From NCBI RefSeq assembly GCF_900176255.2, contig NZ_FXEG02000001.1:372001-436000 (forward strand): a stretch of 64,000 bases of DNA, written 5' to 3'. The stretch comes from Mycobacterium ahvazicum (lineage in GTDB: Bacteria; Actinomycetota; Actinomycetes; Mycobacteriales; Mycobacteriaceae). Shown piece by piece: positions 35,396 through 45,598 of this stretch (position 1 is its first letter; each line of letters begins with the position of its first letter). The position numbers and the translations under genes are program-made. The notes under the pieces are model-generated. The model did not search any database, was not told the DNA's origin, and saw only the letters and a program-made list of their open reading frames with translations.

Positions 35396-37096
35396 ATGCT
35401 GCTCAACCCCAACCAGTTGACCCGTAAATACCCCGACGCTCGGTCGGGCGAGATCATGGCCGCCACCGTCGACTTCTTCGAGTCCCGCGGCAAGGCCCGG
35501 CTCAAGGCCGACGACCACGCGCGGGTCTGGTACTCGGACTTTCTCGATCACATCGGGCGGGAACGCATCTTCGCCTCGCTGCTGACCCCGTCCGAGTACG
35601 GCGCCTCAGCTGACTGCCGTTGGGACACCTATCGGATCAGCGAGTTCGCCGAGATCGTCGGGTTCTACGGGCTGAACTACTGGTATCCGTTCCAGGTCAC
35701 CGCCCTTGGCCTGGGTCCGATCTGGATGAGCGACAACGAGGACGCCAAGCGCAAGGCCGCAGCCCAGCTCGAGCAGGGCGAGGTGTTCGCCTTTGGCCTG
35801 TCCGAGCAGGCGCACGGCGCCGACGTCTACCAGACCGACATGATCCTGACGCCGTCCGAGCATGGCTGGACCGCCAGCGGCGAGAAGTACTACATCGGCA
35901 ACGCCAACGTCGCCCGGATGGTCTCGACGTTCGGCAAGATCGGCGAGACGGACGAGTACGTATTCTTCGTCGCCGATTCGCAGCACGACCGCTACGAGCT
36001 GAAGAAAAACGTCGTCAACTCCCAGAACTACGTCGCCAACTACGGGTTGCGCGAGTATCCGGTCACCCAGGCCGACATCCTGCACCGCGGCCCCGGGGCT
36101 TTCCACGCCGCGCTCAACACCGTCAACGTGTGCAAGTACAACCTCGGCTGGGGTGCGGTCGGCATGTGTACCCACGCCATGTACGAGGCGGTCACCCACG
36201 CCGCCAACCGCCACTTGTACGGGACCGTCGTCACCGACTTCAGCCATGTGCGGCGGCTGCTCACCGACGCCTATGCGCGACTGATCGCGATGAAGCTCGT
36301 CGCCACCCGCGGCAGCGACTACATGCGCAGCGCCTCGGCCGACGATCGTCGCTACCTGCTCTACAGCCCGCTGACCAAGGCGAAGATCACCAGCGAGGGC
36401 GAGCGAGTGATCACCGCGCTGTGGGACGTGATCGCCGCCAAGGGCGTGGAGAAGGACACCATCTTCGAGGCGATGGCCCGCGAGATCGGGCTGCTGCCCA
36501 GGCTGGAAGGCACCGTCCACATCAACATCGGGCTGCTGGCGAAGTTCATGCCCAACTACTTGTTCGCGCCCGACGGCGAACTGCCGCTGATCGGGCGCCG
36601 CGACGAGGCGGTCGACGACTCGTTCCTGTTCAACCAGGGCCCGACCGGGGGATTGGGCAAGGTCCGCTTCCACGATTGGCGCGCGCCGTTCGACGGCTTC
36701 GCGCAGCTGCCCAACGTTGCGCTGCTGCGTGAGCAGATCGACGTGCTGGCCGAAATGCTGACGTCTGCTACTCCAGATGCCTTGCAGCAGAAGGACATTG
36801 ACTTCGCGTTCGGCGTCGGCCAGCTGTTCGCGACAGTGCCCTATGCGCAGCTGATTCTGGAGGAGGCGCCATTGTCGGGTGTGGACGATGCGCTGATCGA
36901 CGAGATCTTCGCCGTGCTGGTGCGCGACTTCAACAGCTACGCAGTCGAATTGGCGGACAAGCGCGCCACCACCGACGCACAGGCCGGGTTTGCGATGCGG
37001 ATGATCCGTCGCCCGGTGTTCGACCAGTCGCGCTACGACCAGGTTTGGAAGGAACACGTGCTGCCGATCAACGGCGCCTATCAGATGCGGCCGTAG
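35396..37096 (+). CDS. fadE4: Acyl-CoA dehydrogenase FadE4
   Basis: The 566-residue flavoprotein belongs to the long-form acyl-CoA dehydrogenases. Flavin and substrate regions are FGLSEQAHGADVYQTDM and TASGEKYYIGNANVA; KITSEGERVITALWDVIAAKG lies in the C-terminal helical domain. Length and sequence match Rv0231. It opens an acyl-CoA for beta-oxidation; chain length unknown. A strong hairpin follows at 37113-37156, separating it from the convergent PPE gene. Confidence 0.94.
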   Translation: MLLNPNQLTRKYPDARSGEIMAATVDFFESRGKARLKADDHARVWYSDFLDHIGRERIFASLLTPSEYGASADCRWDTYRISEFAEIVGFYGLNYWYPFQVTALGLGPIWMSDNEDAKRKAAAQLEQGEVFAFGLSEQAHGADVYQTDMILTPSEHGWTASGEKYYIGNANVARMVSTFGKIGETDEYVFFVADSQHDRYELKKNVVNSQNYVANYGLREYPVTQADILHRGPGAFHAALNTVNVCKYNLGWGAVGMCTHAMYEAVTHAANRHLYGTVVTDFSHVRRLLTDAYARLIAMKLVATRGSDYMRSASADDRRYLLYSPLTKAKITSEGERVITALWDVIAAKGVEKDTIFEAMAREIGLLPRLEGTVHINIGLLAKFMPNYLFAPDGELPLIGRRDEAVDDSFLFNQGPTGGLGKVRFHDWRAPFDGFAQLPNVALLREQIDVLAEMLTSATPDALQQKDIDFAFGVGQLFATVPYAQLILEEAPLSGVDDALIDEIFAVLVRDFNSYAVELADKRATTDAQAGFAMRMIRRPVFDQSRYDQVWKEHVLPINGAYQMRP

Positions 37097-37112
37097 CTTT
37101 CTTGCTCGAGCG

Positions 37113-37156
37113 CCCGGCTGGCTGGGCGTACGAGACCCAGCGCCCGGCCAGCCGGG
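37113..37156. terminator. Bidirectional terminator between fadE4 and PPE gene
   Basis: CCCGGCTGGCTGGGCG (37113-37128) pairs with CGCCCGGCCAGCCGGG (37141-37156) over a 12-base loop, with one mismatch. It fills the gap between the two convergent genes. Confidence 0.75.
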
Positions 37157-39997
37157 CTAGTCGCCATCGAGCAGCACACCCCAGAGTTCGTCCCAACGCC
37201 GGTCCCGCAATGCGTCCAGGTTGACCTGCGGTTGGATTCCCGACGTTCCCGCCAGGCCCGGCGAGGCCAAGCTGCTGGCGAGCCCCGGATCCGCGGCAGG
37301 GGTGGGGGGCACCGGTACTGCCGGCGCAATGTAGGCAGTTCCGACCAGCCCCTGCGGCCCGGCCGAACCGCCGGGGCCGAGCGTGATGGCCTGGCCGGGG
37401 CCGATGGTCAGGGTGCCGCCCGGCGTGATGGGAACGATGGTGCCCGCGTTGGCGGTCAGGTATCCGCCGTCGTTGACGGTCAGGGCGCCGCCTTGGATGG
37501 ACATGATGCTGGTGCCGTTGAGAGTGACGGTGCCGGCGTCGTTGACGGTCAAAGTGCCGTTCACGGCCCAGGCCGCGTCGCCGTTGAGGGTGAGCGCACC
37601 GTCGGTGTTGACGGTGACCGCGCCGAGGTCGTTGACCGCCCCGCCGTCGGCGACGGTCATCGTGCCGGAATCGACCAGGCTGCCGTCGGGGGCGATGGCC
37701 ACGGTCCCCGCGTCGGTCAGCGTCGCACCGGGCTGCACGGTCACCGTCCCGGCGTCGACGAGGGTCCCGCCATTGGTCACCGTCGCCATGCCACCGCTGT
37801 TGACCGTGACCGTCCCGCTGTCAGTCAGGCTGCCGCTGACGGTGAGGCTGCCGGTGTCGGCGCCACCCGTGCTCACGGTCAGGCCGCCACCCTGGCTGAC
37901 CGTGACACTCCCGCCGCTGTCGACCGTGAGCGCGCCGCCGTTGGTGACGGCGACGGTGTTGCCGGACGGCACGGTGAGGGACCCGCCGTTGGTGATCTCG
38001 ACGGTGCCGCTGTCGGTCAGGGTGCTGTTGGCCAGGTTGAGGTCGGCACCGTCGATGAGCGTGCCACCGCCATGGACCGTGACGGCGTTGCCGAAAAAGG
38101 TCTGGTTGAAGGTCATTCCGTGGCTGAACGTGATGGTGCCGGAGTCGTTGACCGTTGTATTGAAGAAGATGGCATTGCCGCCGCTGTCGACGGTCAGGGC
38201 GCCGCCGCTGTTGACCGTCACGTTGGCGTTGGTGACGACGATCTTGCCGAATTGGGAGACGGTGACGGTGCCGCCGTCGATCAGGCTGCCGCCGGGCTGG
38301 AGAACAAGACTGTCGCCGAAGGCGGTACCGTCGCCGACGGTGACCGTGCCGCCGGAGTTGACGGTGAGCGTGCCACCGTCGGTCAAAGTCCCGCCACTGC
38401 TGATGGTGAGGGCGCCGTTGTCGGTGAGGGTGCCGCCGGTGCTCACGGTGAGGTTCCCACCGGAGACGTCGAGGGTGGCGCTGTTGGTGAGGGTGCCGCC
38501 GTTGGTGACCGTGAGGGTGCCGTCGATCTGGGCCGACGTGCCGGAGGCCAGGTTCATCGTCCCGGAGTCGGTGAGCATGCCGTTGTACTGGATGTCCATG
38601 CCGCTGTGGTCAATAAGGTTCAACGTCGCGCCGTGGTTGACGGTCAGGGTGCCTGAGTCGGAGAAGGATGTGTCGATGGTCATGGTGCCGCTGTCGTAAG
38701 CGGCTCCGCCGGAGTCGATGGTGAATAGACTCGTCGTGAACTGGCCGCCGGAGTTGACGTTGAGCACCCCGCCGCTGGTGACTTCCACCTCAACGTTGGA
38801 GAAGGAACCGCCGGAATCAATGGTCAGCGTGCCGCCATCCATGAAGGTGCCCCCGCCCGTGATGTTGCCACCGTTGGCGACGGTGAAACTGCCGGCGGAT
38901 TGGATGTTGACGGTGCCGAAGTTCAGAACGCGGGCGCTCTCGGCGACAGTGAGACTGCCGCCGGATTGGATGTTGACGGTGCCGGAGTTCCAAAGGCCGA
39001 TGCCGCCACCGAAGTTGCCGCCGTTGATCATGACGGAGCCGGCGTTGGTCAGCGTGCCGCCGCTGTTCACGGTGAGCATGCCGGTGGATGCTTCTATGTC
39101 GAGGGTCCCGCCGGAACTTACGGCGAGGGTGCCGCCGCTTTGGACGGTGACATCGCCGAACTGGACGGTCATGGTGCCGCCGCTGTCGATGGTCAGCGTG
39201 CCGCCGGAGAGCACTTTGACCTGGCCGTCGACGACTAGCTCGCCGCCTGAGGCGACTTCCACCGAGGTGTACGTCCCGCCTGGCCCGATCGTCAGCTGCT
39301 GAGTGAAGCCGACGGTGTAGGTGTCGTTGATGACGAGGGGGTTGTCGGCGTCGAGCGTCGTGACCAGCTGCTGGGTCGTAGGTGAGTTGAGCTGCGTCAA
39401 GCTCTGCATGCGGGCGCTCGCGTTGACGACAGGCTGCGATAGTGCCTGGGTCTGACTGGTCGGCGTGTTGCCGTTGGTGGTCTGCGGCGGCTCGTCGAAC
39501 GACTCCAGCGTGCTGGCCGCGGCGGCGTCTCCGGCGTAGGTGTACATGGCCGCGGCGTCTTGGACCCACATCGCGGTGTATTGGGCTTCGGTGGCCGCGA
39601 TCGCCGCGGTGTTCTGGCCGAAGAAGTTGGTCGCGATCAGCGCCATTAGCTGCGCGCGATTGGCCGCGATCACCGGCGGGGGCACGGTCATCGCGAACGC
39701 GGCCTCGTAGGCGGCGGCGGCCGCGTAGGCCTGGGTGGCCGTGACTCCCGCTTGGGCCGCGGCGGCCTGCAACCACGCCGCATAGGGTGCCGCCGCGCCG
39801 GACATCGCCATCGACGACGGCCCGAACCAGGACAGGCCGGTCAGGTCGGCGATTTGTGAGGAGTAGCCCGCGGCAGCCGATTCCAGTTCGGCGGCCACCT
39901 CGTCCCAGGCGGCCGCGGAGGCCAGCAGCGGTCCCGACCCGGGCCCGGCGTACATCCGGGCCGAGTTGATCTCCGGTGGCAGCAGCCCGAAATCCAT
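37157..39997 (-). CDS. PPE protein with long Gly/Ser/Thr beta-solenoid-type repeat domain
   Basis: Residues 1-165 are a standard PPE domain: [18 protein letters not shown] at the start, the WxG motif WFG at 57-59, and [20 protein letters not shown] proteins are exported by type VII (ESX) systems, usually with a PE partner; none is encoded beside this gene. After a polar linker (about 166-235) comes a domain of some 640 residues made of short units such as SGGTLTVDSGGT with hydrophobic residues at regular steps. This is neither MPTR nor SVP. A Pro-rich tail ends with [20 protein letters not shown] 39997 fits the PPE start. Confidence 0.93.
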   Translation of the reverse strand: MDFGLLPPEINSARMYAGPGSGPLLASAAAWDEVAAELESAAAGYSSQIADLTGLSWFGPSSMAMSGAAAPYAAWLQAAAAQAGVTATQAYAAAAAYEAAFAMTVPPPVIAANRAQLMALIATNFFGQNTAAIAATEAQYTAMWVQDAAAMYTYAGDAAAASTLESFDEPPQTTNGNTPTSQTQALSQPVVNASARMQSLTQLNSPTTQQLVTTLDADNPLVINDTYTVGFTQQLTIGPGGTYTSVEVASGGELVVDGQVKVLSGGTLTIDSGGTMTVQFGDVTVQSGGTLAVSSGGTLDIEASTGMLTVNSGGTLTNAGSVMINGGNFGGGIGLWNSGTVNIQSGGSLTVAESARVLNFGTVNIQSAGSFTVANGGNITGGGTFMDGGTLTIDSGGSFSNVEVEVTSGGVLNVNSGGQFTTSLFTIDSGGAAYDSGTMTIDTSFSDSGTLTVNHGATLNLIDHSGMDIQYNGMLTDSGTMNLASGTSAQIDGTLTVTNGGTLTNSATLDVSGGNLTVSTGGTLTDNGALTISSGGTLTDGGTLTVNSGGTVTVGDGTAFGDSLVLQPGGSLIDGGTVTVSQFGKIVVTNANVTVNSGGALTVDSGGNAIFFNTTVNDSGTITFSHGMTFNQTFFGNAVTVHGGGTLIDGADLNLANSTLTDSGTVEITNGGSLTVPSGNTVAVTNGGALTVDSGGSVTVSQGGGLTVSTGGADTGSLTVSGSLTDSGTVTVNSGGMATVTNGGTLVDAGTVTVQPGATLTDAGTVAIAPDGSLVDSGTMTVADGGAVNDLGAVTVNTDGALTLNGDAAWAVNGTLTVNDAGTVTLNGTSIMSIQGGALTVNDGGYLTANAGTIVPITPGGTLTIGPGQAITLGPGGSAGPQGLVGTAYIAPAVPVPPTPAADPGLASSLASPGLAGTSGIQPQVNLDALRDRRWDELWGVLLDGD
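37360..39290 (-). repeat. Degenerate tandem repeat coding for TLTVxSGG units
   Basis: The coding sequence repeats a theme of hydrophobic-x-hydrophobic followed by (S/D/N)-G-G-T every 6 to 10 residues for about 640 residues. Typical units are [20 protein letters not shown] and [10 protein letters not shown]. The pattern suits a right-handed beta-solenoid or beta-roll with Gly-Gly at turns. Variation between units is high, so it is old or under selection, not a recent expansion. Confidence 0.85.
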
Positions 39998-40077
39998 GGC
40001 GTCTTGCTCTCGTCGCAAATGGCCAGCGCGTTCGCCGACCAGCGTGCCCCGAAACGACGGCAGCGCTATCCGGGAGT

Positions 40078-40119
40078 GACTACTGCAATTTTTGGCCGCC
40101 TCAGCAAACGACTACTGCA
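40078..40119 (-). promoter_or_regulatory. Paired GACTACTGCA sites upstream of PPE gene
   Basis: GACTACTGCA occurs at 40078-40087 and 40110-40119, exactly 32 bp apart (three helical turns). The surrounding 80 bp (from GAAACGACGG to the second site) is repeated upstream of the paralogous PPE gene at about 42755-42824. It lies 81 bp before the PPE start codon. Confidence 0.65.
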
Positions 40120-40969
40120 TTGGTGTTATCCGGCCGAGAGCGCGTCCATGAGTGCGTCGACGTTGAACTGGGGTTGGATTCCGGCGGCTCCCGCCAGGCC
40201 CGGTGCGCTGACCACGGGGGCGGCCGCGGGTGCCGCAGCCAACGCGCTCGACGAGCTCGAGACGACCGGGGCGACCGGGGCGACGGGGAAGGCGTAGGGG
40301 GTGGCGGTGACGGGGCCGGTGATGACGGTGCCGGCGTTGATGGCGGTGACGAGGCCGGTACTGGCGTCGATGGTGGCCTCGACGCCCGTGCTGCCGGCGG
40401 TGACGGAGCCGCTGGAGACGGTGAACGCGCCTGTCCCCCCGAAATAGGGGCTGTTGACGGTGAATGAGCCGCTCGTGATCAGGTAATGGGCGACGAAGAC
40501 CAACGTACTGCCGGCTTGGGAGCTGCTCGTTACTCCGGCGTCAAGGTTCACCCAGTCGATGCCGTTTGGACCCACGGTGAGCGTGGCACCAGAGGTGTTC
40601 GTGACGGGCGAGCCGCTGGTGACGCTGACGGTCGTGCCGGGCTGCAGGGTGGCGCCGCCGGGTGCGATGTTGGCGGTGCTGCCGGCGGGCAGGGGCGGGT
40701 CGACGAGGTTGGTCTGCTGCGTGGCGAGGCTTTGCAACAGGGATTGGGTGCGGCCTGCGGTGGTGTTGGCGGTGGTTTGGGCCAGCGAGCGGGCTTGGGT
40801 GTCTTGGCCGGATTGGTTGGTGGTCTGCGGCGGCTCGTCGAACGACTGCAACGTGCTGGCCGTCTCGGCCTCTGCCGCGTAGCCATACATGGCGGTGGCG
40901 TCTTGGACCCACATCTGCAGGTATTGGGCTTCGGTGGCCGCGATCGCGGCGGTGTTCTGCCCGAAGAAG

Positions 40970-42361
40970 GGGCGTGTCAAGATAACTGTGTAAGTTGTTG
41001 TAGCCGTTTATCTTTGGGGTCATAGGGGGAGTCGGTCGGGGAATTGGATGGCGAAGGTGTTCAGGGCTTCGGTCCAGCGGTAGGTTCCTGGTCCGTGGGA
41101 TCCTCGTTTCTGGTTGATGTTGCGGATGGCCAGGTAGAGCAGTTTTAGGGCGGCGGCGTCCGAGGGGAACGAGCCGCGGGCCTTGGTGACCTTGCGGAGT
41201 TGATAGTTGAGCGACTCGACGGCGTTGGTGGTGTAGATAATCTTGCGGATCTCGACGGGGAACGCTAGAAACGGCACGAATTCGGCCCAGGCGCGATCCC
41301 ATACGGCTACCGCACCGGGCGATTTGGTTTTCCATTGGGCGCGAAAGTCCTCGAGGGCGAGTTTGGCGGCCTCTTCGGTGGGCGCGGTGTAGATCGGACG
41401 CATCGCGGCGGCCATCTTGCGGCGCTCGGTGTAGGAGGCATAGCGCATCGAGGAGCGCAGCAGGTGCACCACGCAGGTCTGGATCACCGCGGCTGGCCAC
41501 ACCGCCGCGATCGATTCGGGTAGCCCGCTCAACCCGTCGCAGCACCCGAACAGCGCGTCGCGACACCCGCGGTTGCGCAGCTCGGTGAGCACCCCGTGCC
41601 AGACCTTCGCGCCTTCGCTCTGCTGGATCCAGATCCCCCGGACCTGCTTGATGCCGTCGTTATCGACGCCGATGACCACGTGGGCGGCCTTGTTGGCCAC
41701 CACCCCGGAGTCGCGGATTTTGAGGCGGATGGCGTCGATATACAGGATCGGATAGACCGGATCGACCGGTCGGGACTGCCAGGCGGCGATCTCCTCGGTC
41801 ACGACGTCGGTGACTCGCGAGATGGTGGCTGCTGACACGGTGGCGCCGTAGACCTCGGCCAGATGCTCGGTGATATCGCGCGTGGACATTCCCCGCGCGT
41901 ACAGCGACAAGATCATGTCCTCGACCTGGCCCAAGCGGCGTTTACGCTTGGGCACGATCACCGGGCTAAAGGTGCCGTTGCGGTCCCGGGGCACTTCGAG
42001 CTCGACCGGCCCGGCCGTGGTCAACACGGTCTTGCGGCCACGCCCGTTGCGGGAGTTACCCGAGCCATAACCGGCCGGATCGCCGTGCTCATAGCCCAGG
42101 TGATCGGCGATCTCGACATCCAAAGCGCGTTCGAGCACCGCCTTGGTCATCTGCGCCAACAGTCCGTCAGGACCATCGATCGGCGTGCCCGAGGCCTCGG
42201 CATCGGCCAACAAAGCATCCACCGCCGCCGCCGGCAACAGCTCGGCCAGCTTGGCAGCCGCAACGTCCCTGGGCGAGTCAGATTGAGACAACTGAGAACT
42301 CCTGTCTGGTGGTCACCCACCATTCAGGCCCAACCACTTACACAGTCAATGAGACACGCCC
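40970..42361 (-). mobile_element. IS256-family insertion sequence
   Basis: The 1392-bp element has 31-bp terminal inverted repeats at 40970-41000 and 42331-42361, 25 of 31 bases matching. Both ends start GGGCGTGTC and share ACTGTGTAAGT. It is flanked by the 8-bp target duplication CGAAGAAG at 40962-40969 and 42362-42369. It encodes one transposase and disrupts a PPE gene in the same orientation. Intact ends and transposase suggest it can still move. Confidence 0.96.
41020..42291 (-). CDS. IS256-family (Mutator-like) transposase
   Basis: The 423-residue enzyme has the DDE residues in YILYIDAIRLK, FGCCDGLSGL and TTNAVESLNYQLRK, and the central VVHLLRSSMRY (C/H region). These are the hallmarks of the IS256 family. 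N-terminal sequence (ALDVEIADHLGYEHGD) is typical too. It catalyses excision and insertion of the surrounding element. Start ATG 42291. Confidence 0.97.
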   Translation of the reverse strand: MSQSDSPRDVAAAKLAELLPAAAVDALLADAEASGTPIDGPDGLLAQMTKAVLERALDVEIADHLGYEHGDPAGYGSGNSRNGRGRKTVLTTAGPVELEVPRDRNGTFSPVIVPKRKRRLGQVEDMILSLYARGMSTRDITEHLAEVYGATVSAATISRVTDVVTEEIAAWQSRPVDPVYPILYIDAIRLKIRDSGVVANKAAHVVIGVDNDGIKQVRGIWIQQSEGAKVWHGVLTELRNRGCRDALFGCCDGLSGLPESIAAVWPAAVIQTCVVHLLRSSMRYASYTERRKMAAAMRPIYTAPTEEAAKLALEDFRAQWKTKSPGAVAVWDRAWAEFVPFLAFPVEIRKIIYTTNAVESLNYQLRKVTKARGSFPSDAAALKLLYLAIRNINQKRGSHGPGTYRWTEALNTFAIQFPDRLPL

Positions 42362-42782
42362 CGAAGAAGTTCGTCGCGATCAACGTCATCAGCAGCGCGC
42401 GGTTGGCCGCGATCACCGGCGGGGGCACCGTCATCGCGAACGCCGCCTCATAGGCCGCGACCGCCGCATACGCCTGCGCGGCCGTGACCCCGGCTTGTGC
42501 GGCCGCGGCCTGCAACCACCCCCCGTAGGTCGCGGCCGCACCCGACATGGCCAGCGACGACGCCCCGAACCAGGACAGTCCGGTCAGGTCGGCGATCTGC
42601 GAGGAGTAGCTTGCCCCAGCCGCTTCCAGCTCGGCGGCCACCGCATCCCAGGACGCCGCGGCGGCCAACAGCGGCCCCGACCCCGGACCGGTGTACATCC
42701 GGGCCGAGTTCACCTCCGGGGGCAGTAAGGCGAAATCCACAAGACATGCTGTGCCGAAACGACGACAGTGCGATCCGGGAGC

Positions 42783-42824
42783 GACTACTGCATTTTTCGC
42801 CCGAAACAGCGAACGACTACTGCA
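42783..42824 (-). promoter_or_regulatory. Paired GACTACTGCA sites upstream of the split PPE gene
   Basis: Second copy of the block seen at 40078-40119: GACTACTGCA at 42783-42792 and 42815-42824, again 32 bp apart. It fills most of the 85-bp gap between the LuxR-type regulator stop and the PPE start, beginning 43 bp before the PPE ATG. Confidence 0.65.
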
Positions 42825-42825
42825 A

Positions 42826-45447
42826 TCATCGTCCGTTGCTGCGCGACAACGATGCTCCGCCGATGACGCCGGCCAAGCCGGCGCGGCCGGTCACCCCGGC
42901 CTTGCTGCACGCCCGATAGATGTGGCTCTCGACGGTCCGCACGGACAGCGACACCGCCTCGGCGATCTCGCGGTTGGACAGGCCCTGGGCCACCAACACC
43001 GCGATCTCGCGCTCTCGGTTGGTGAACGGCGGCGCGTAGGAAGCCGACTGGATGGCGGGGCTGGTCGCGCCGTGACACCGCGCCGCCAGCCGGTGTGCCC
43101 GTGCCGCCGCCGTCATCGCACTGCCTGCGCGCCCGGCGCGACGGTAGGCGGTAGCGGCTTGCCCCGCGGCGTCGGCGCCGGCGAGCAGGTCGCCCATCGC
43201 CTCGAAATCCGTTGATACTCGGTCGAGTCCGCTCGCGTCGTCGGCCGCCAGCGCCGTCGCGTAGCGCGTCGCGACCGCAACGCGCGGGCCTTCGACGAGC
43301 GTCGCAAGCTCCTCGAGCCGACCGGCCGCGTCGGTGTCGTCGAATTGCACCGCGGTCTGTAAACACCACACCTCGCGCGCGAGTTGATCGTGGCTGCGCG
43401 CGAACTCGGCCGCCTTGCGCGCCAGTCCGCGCGCTTCGGTCATTCGCTGGTGGGATGCGGCCAACCAAGCCTCGGTCAGGAGTTCGGTCGACGTGACGTA
43501 AACGTAGGCGGGATGTCGATGCGCCCGGGCGGTGTGCAGCGCGCCCTGCGCCCCGGCGCTGTCGCCGGATCGCGCCAGTGCCTGCGCGCGCAGCAGATGG
43601 AAGCGATAGAAGCTGTTCACCACATGGAAGCTGTTCGCCATTTCGGCCTCGACCTTGTCCGGCAGATGCCGCAGCGCCGCGGCTAGGTCGCCGGCGGCCA
43701 ACATCACCATGCCGTCGATCTCGGCTACCACCGCTCGTACATCCGCCGGCTCGTCGCGGTGCGCGCGGCGGTGACGTTTGGCCACGTCCGCGGCCTCGGC
43801 GATGCGTCCCGCCGCCACCAAGGCGAAGGTGTGAAACTCGGTCAACGTCTGACGAAGGAAATTGCCCTGCTCACTCATCGCTAGTGCCTCGTCGCCCGCG
43901 ATGGCCTTTGCCACGGCCTGATCGGGTTGACCGAGCTCGCCATAGGCCATGCTTTCGGCGCCAAAGGCCATCGTCGCGCCGTACCGATCGAGGTCCTCAT
44001 AGTCGACCTGGGCCATGGTCGCGAGGACCTCGAGCGGCTTCGCCGCTAGCGCGAGCTGATTGGCGCGGAATACCAGGACTTGGTAGCGGCGCGCGCCGTG
44101 CGAGGCCTTGAGTGCGTCGTCGATGAGCCGCCAGGACCGCTCGGGAGATCGCATGCCCCACAACAGATTTGACGCACGCATTATCACGTCGTTGATGAAG
44201 GCGGATTCCGTTGCTTCGTCGACCTCCACGCCTTCGAGAACTTCCAGCGCAAGCTCTCCCTTATCCCGCATGAAAAGGGAGTAGGCGAGCGGTATTCGCG
44301 CTTGCGCGCCGATACCGGTTGCGGCGGCGGCCGTGAAAAGCCGCTCCGCGGTCTCGAAGTCCAACAGCGAACTCGCCGCCGTGGCCGCCGAGAGCAGCAC
44401 GTCCGGCTCGGGCGGAAGGTCCGACTCCAACCAGAGCAGGCCGCGCTTCATCACCTTCGCCGCGCCCCCGCCGTCCTTCATCGCGGTTGCCACCTGACCG
44501 CGCAGGCGTCGCAGCCGCGAGGAGCCGCAGCGATTCAGGCGCACCTCGGCGAACATGGGGTGGCCGATGTACACGTCGTCGCCGGACAACCGGATCAATT
44601 CGCGCTGCTCGGCCTCCTCGATCGCGTCCTGCTCGGCGAGCATTTTCAAGCATTGCCAGTCGACGGGTTCGGAAATAGCCACCAGATCGACGACGTCGCG
44701 TACTTCATCGGGAATGGCGCCGATCTGTGCGTCCACCAGCTCGGCCAACGACGACGACAGGCGCAGGTTGCCCTGCCAGCGCAGCACGCCAGCGTCGGTC
44801 ACCAGCCGTCCCGCATAAAACTCCTGTTCGACCAATTGCCGCAGGAACAACACATTTCCGCGCGTCAGTCGCCACAATTCGTCCCCGCACTGCCGATCGG
44901 GTGCGTACCCCGATACCGCCCACAGCAGTTCGTCGGTCTGATCGCGGGTCAACGGGTCGATTTCCCGGCGGGCCACCAACCCGTCTTTCCAGAGCGCCGT
45001 CACCGCGGCCGGAGCCGGCTCGCCGGTCCGAATCGTGACGAGCACCGTGGCGGCCTGCAACTGCACGAGTTGATGCAGGACCAGGGCCGAGAGATCGTCG
45101 AGCAGATGGGCGTCGTCGACGAAGACGAGCAGGCGGTCCGGCTGCGTGCCCGCGGTCAGTGCATCGACGACTCGGCGGGCCAGCGCATGGGGTGCGCCCT
45201 GCGCATCATCGGTCCATAACGCGAAGGCGGCCAATGGAATTGGCCGGTGGGTAACGGTCGCGGCCGTGCTGCGCACCGTCCACCCGGCGTCGGCGGCCGC
45301 CCGGACCGCCTCGCGGGCCAGCCGTGATTTGCCCACGCCGGCCTTGCCGGCCAATGCGACACCGCGCAACCCCCTTGTGGTTGCGAAGAGTTGGCTGAAC
45401 TCGTCGATCTCCCTACTTCTGCCGACGATGGGCCAGTGGTCCAACAT
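42826..45447 (-). CDS. Large ATP-binding LuxR-family regulator (LAL type)
   Basis: The 873-residue product begins with a P-loop ATPase: Walker A GKAGVGKS at 34-41 and Walker B LLVFVDD at 106-112. A long helical middle region of TPR-like pairs follows, as in MalT-type regulators. The last 65 residues are a LuxR helix-turn-helix ([37 protein letters not shown]). LAL proteins bind a small ligand and ATP, oligomerise and bind repeated DNA sites. It lies immediately upstream of the PPE genes on the same strand and may act on the GACTACTGCA pairs. The frame is open upstream; ATG 45447 or GTG 45450 chosen by domain start. Confidence 0.9.
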   Translation of the reverse strand: MLDHWPIVGRSREIDEFSQLFATTRGLRGVALAGKAGVGKSRLAREAVRAAADAGWTVRSTAATVTHRPIPLAAFALWTDDAQGAPHALARRVVDALTAGTQPDRLLVFVDDAHLLDDLSALVLHQLVQLQAATVLVTIRTGEPAPAAVTALWKDGLVARREIDPLTRDQTDELLWAVSGYAPDRQCGDELWRLTRGNVLFLRQLVEQEFYAGRLVTDAGVLRWQGNLRLSSSLAELVDAQIGAIPDEVRDVVDLVAISEPVDWQCLKMLAEQDAIEEAEQRELIRLSGDDVYIGHPMFAEVRLNRCGSSRLRRLRGQVATAMKDGGGAAKVMKRGLLWLESDLPPEPDVLLSAATAASSLLDFETAERLFTAAAATGIGAQARIPLAYSLFMRDKGELALEVLEGVEVDEATESAFINDVIMRASNLLWGMRSPERSWRLIDDALKASHGARRYQVLVFRANQLALAAKPLEVLATMAQVDYEDLDRYGATMAFGAESMAYGELGQPDQAVAKAIAGDEALAMSEQGNFLRQTLTEFHTFALVAAGRIAEAADVAKRHRRAHRDEPADVRAVVAEIDGMVMLAAGDLAAALRHLPDKVEAEMANSFHVVNSFYRFHLLRAQALARSGDSAGAQGALHTARAHRHPAYVYVTSTELLTEAWLAASHQRMTEARGLARKAAEFARSHDQLAREVWCLQTAVQFDDTDAAGRLEELATLVEGPRVAVATRYATALAADDASGLDRVSTDFEAMGDLLAGADAAGQAATAYRRAGRAGSAMTAAARAHRLAARCHGATSPAIQSASYAPPFTNREREIAVLVAQGLSNREIAEAVSLSVRTVESHIYRACSKAGVTGRAGLAGVIGGASLSRSNGR

Positions 45448-45598
45448 CACGAGAATATTAGCCAGCAAATTGAATCCTCGCTGGAGATCGGATCGACTTG
45501 GCGCTCGAACGGGGTCGAACCGGGCGCCGATTTTCACAGCGCCGCAACATTTCTCGACCCTTGGCTCAGCGGCTGGCAAATCCGCGCAGAGTGCACCG

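Larger units (their letters stand above)
40126..42740 (-). pseudogene. PPE gene split by an IS256-family element
   Basis: The 5' part (42740 to 42362) encodes [20 protein letters not shown] through LIATNFFG. The 3' part (40961 to 40126) continues [21 protein letters not shown] and ends [18 protein letters not shown]. Removing the element plus one 8-bp target copy gives an intact 404-residue frame, so the insertion is the only lesion and recent. The 5' piece now reads into the element and stops after about 138 residues. The ancestral protein shared its PPE domain and C-terminal motif with the upstream-repeat PPE paralogue but had a shorter, distinct C-terminal domain. Confidence 0.95.

Noticed and set aside
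37232..38699. Long plus-strand frames opposite the PPE repeat domain
   Set aside because: They arise from the repeated GGT/ACC codons of the PPE gene, have low-complexity translation and no ribosome-binding site.
37360..39290. CRISPR-like array
   Set aside because: Units are 18-30 bp, highly variable and in frame within a PPE gene; no spacers or cas genes.
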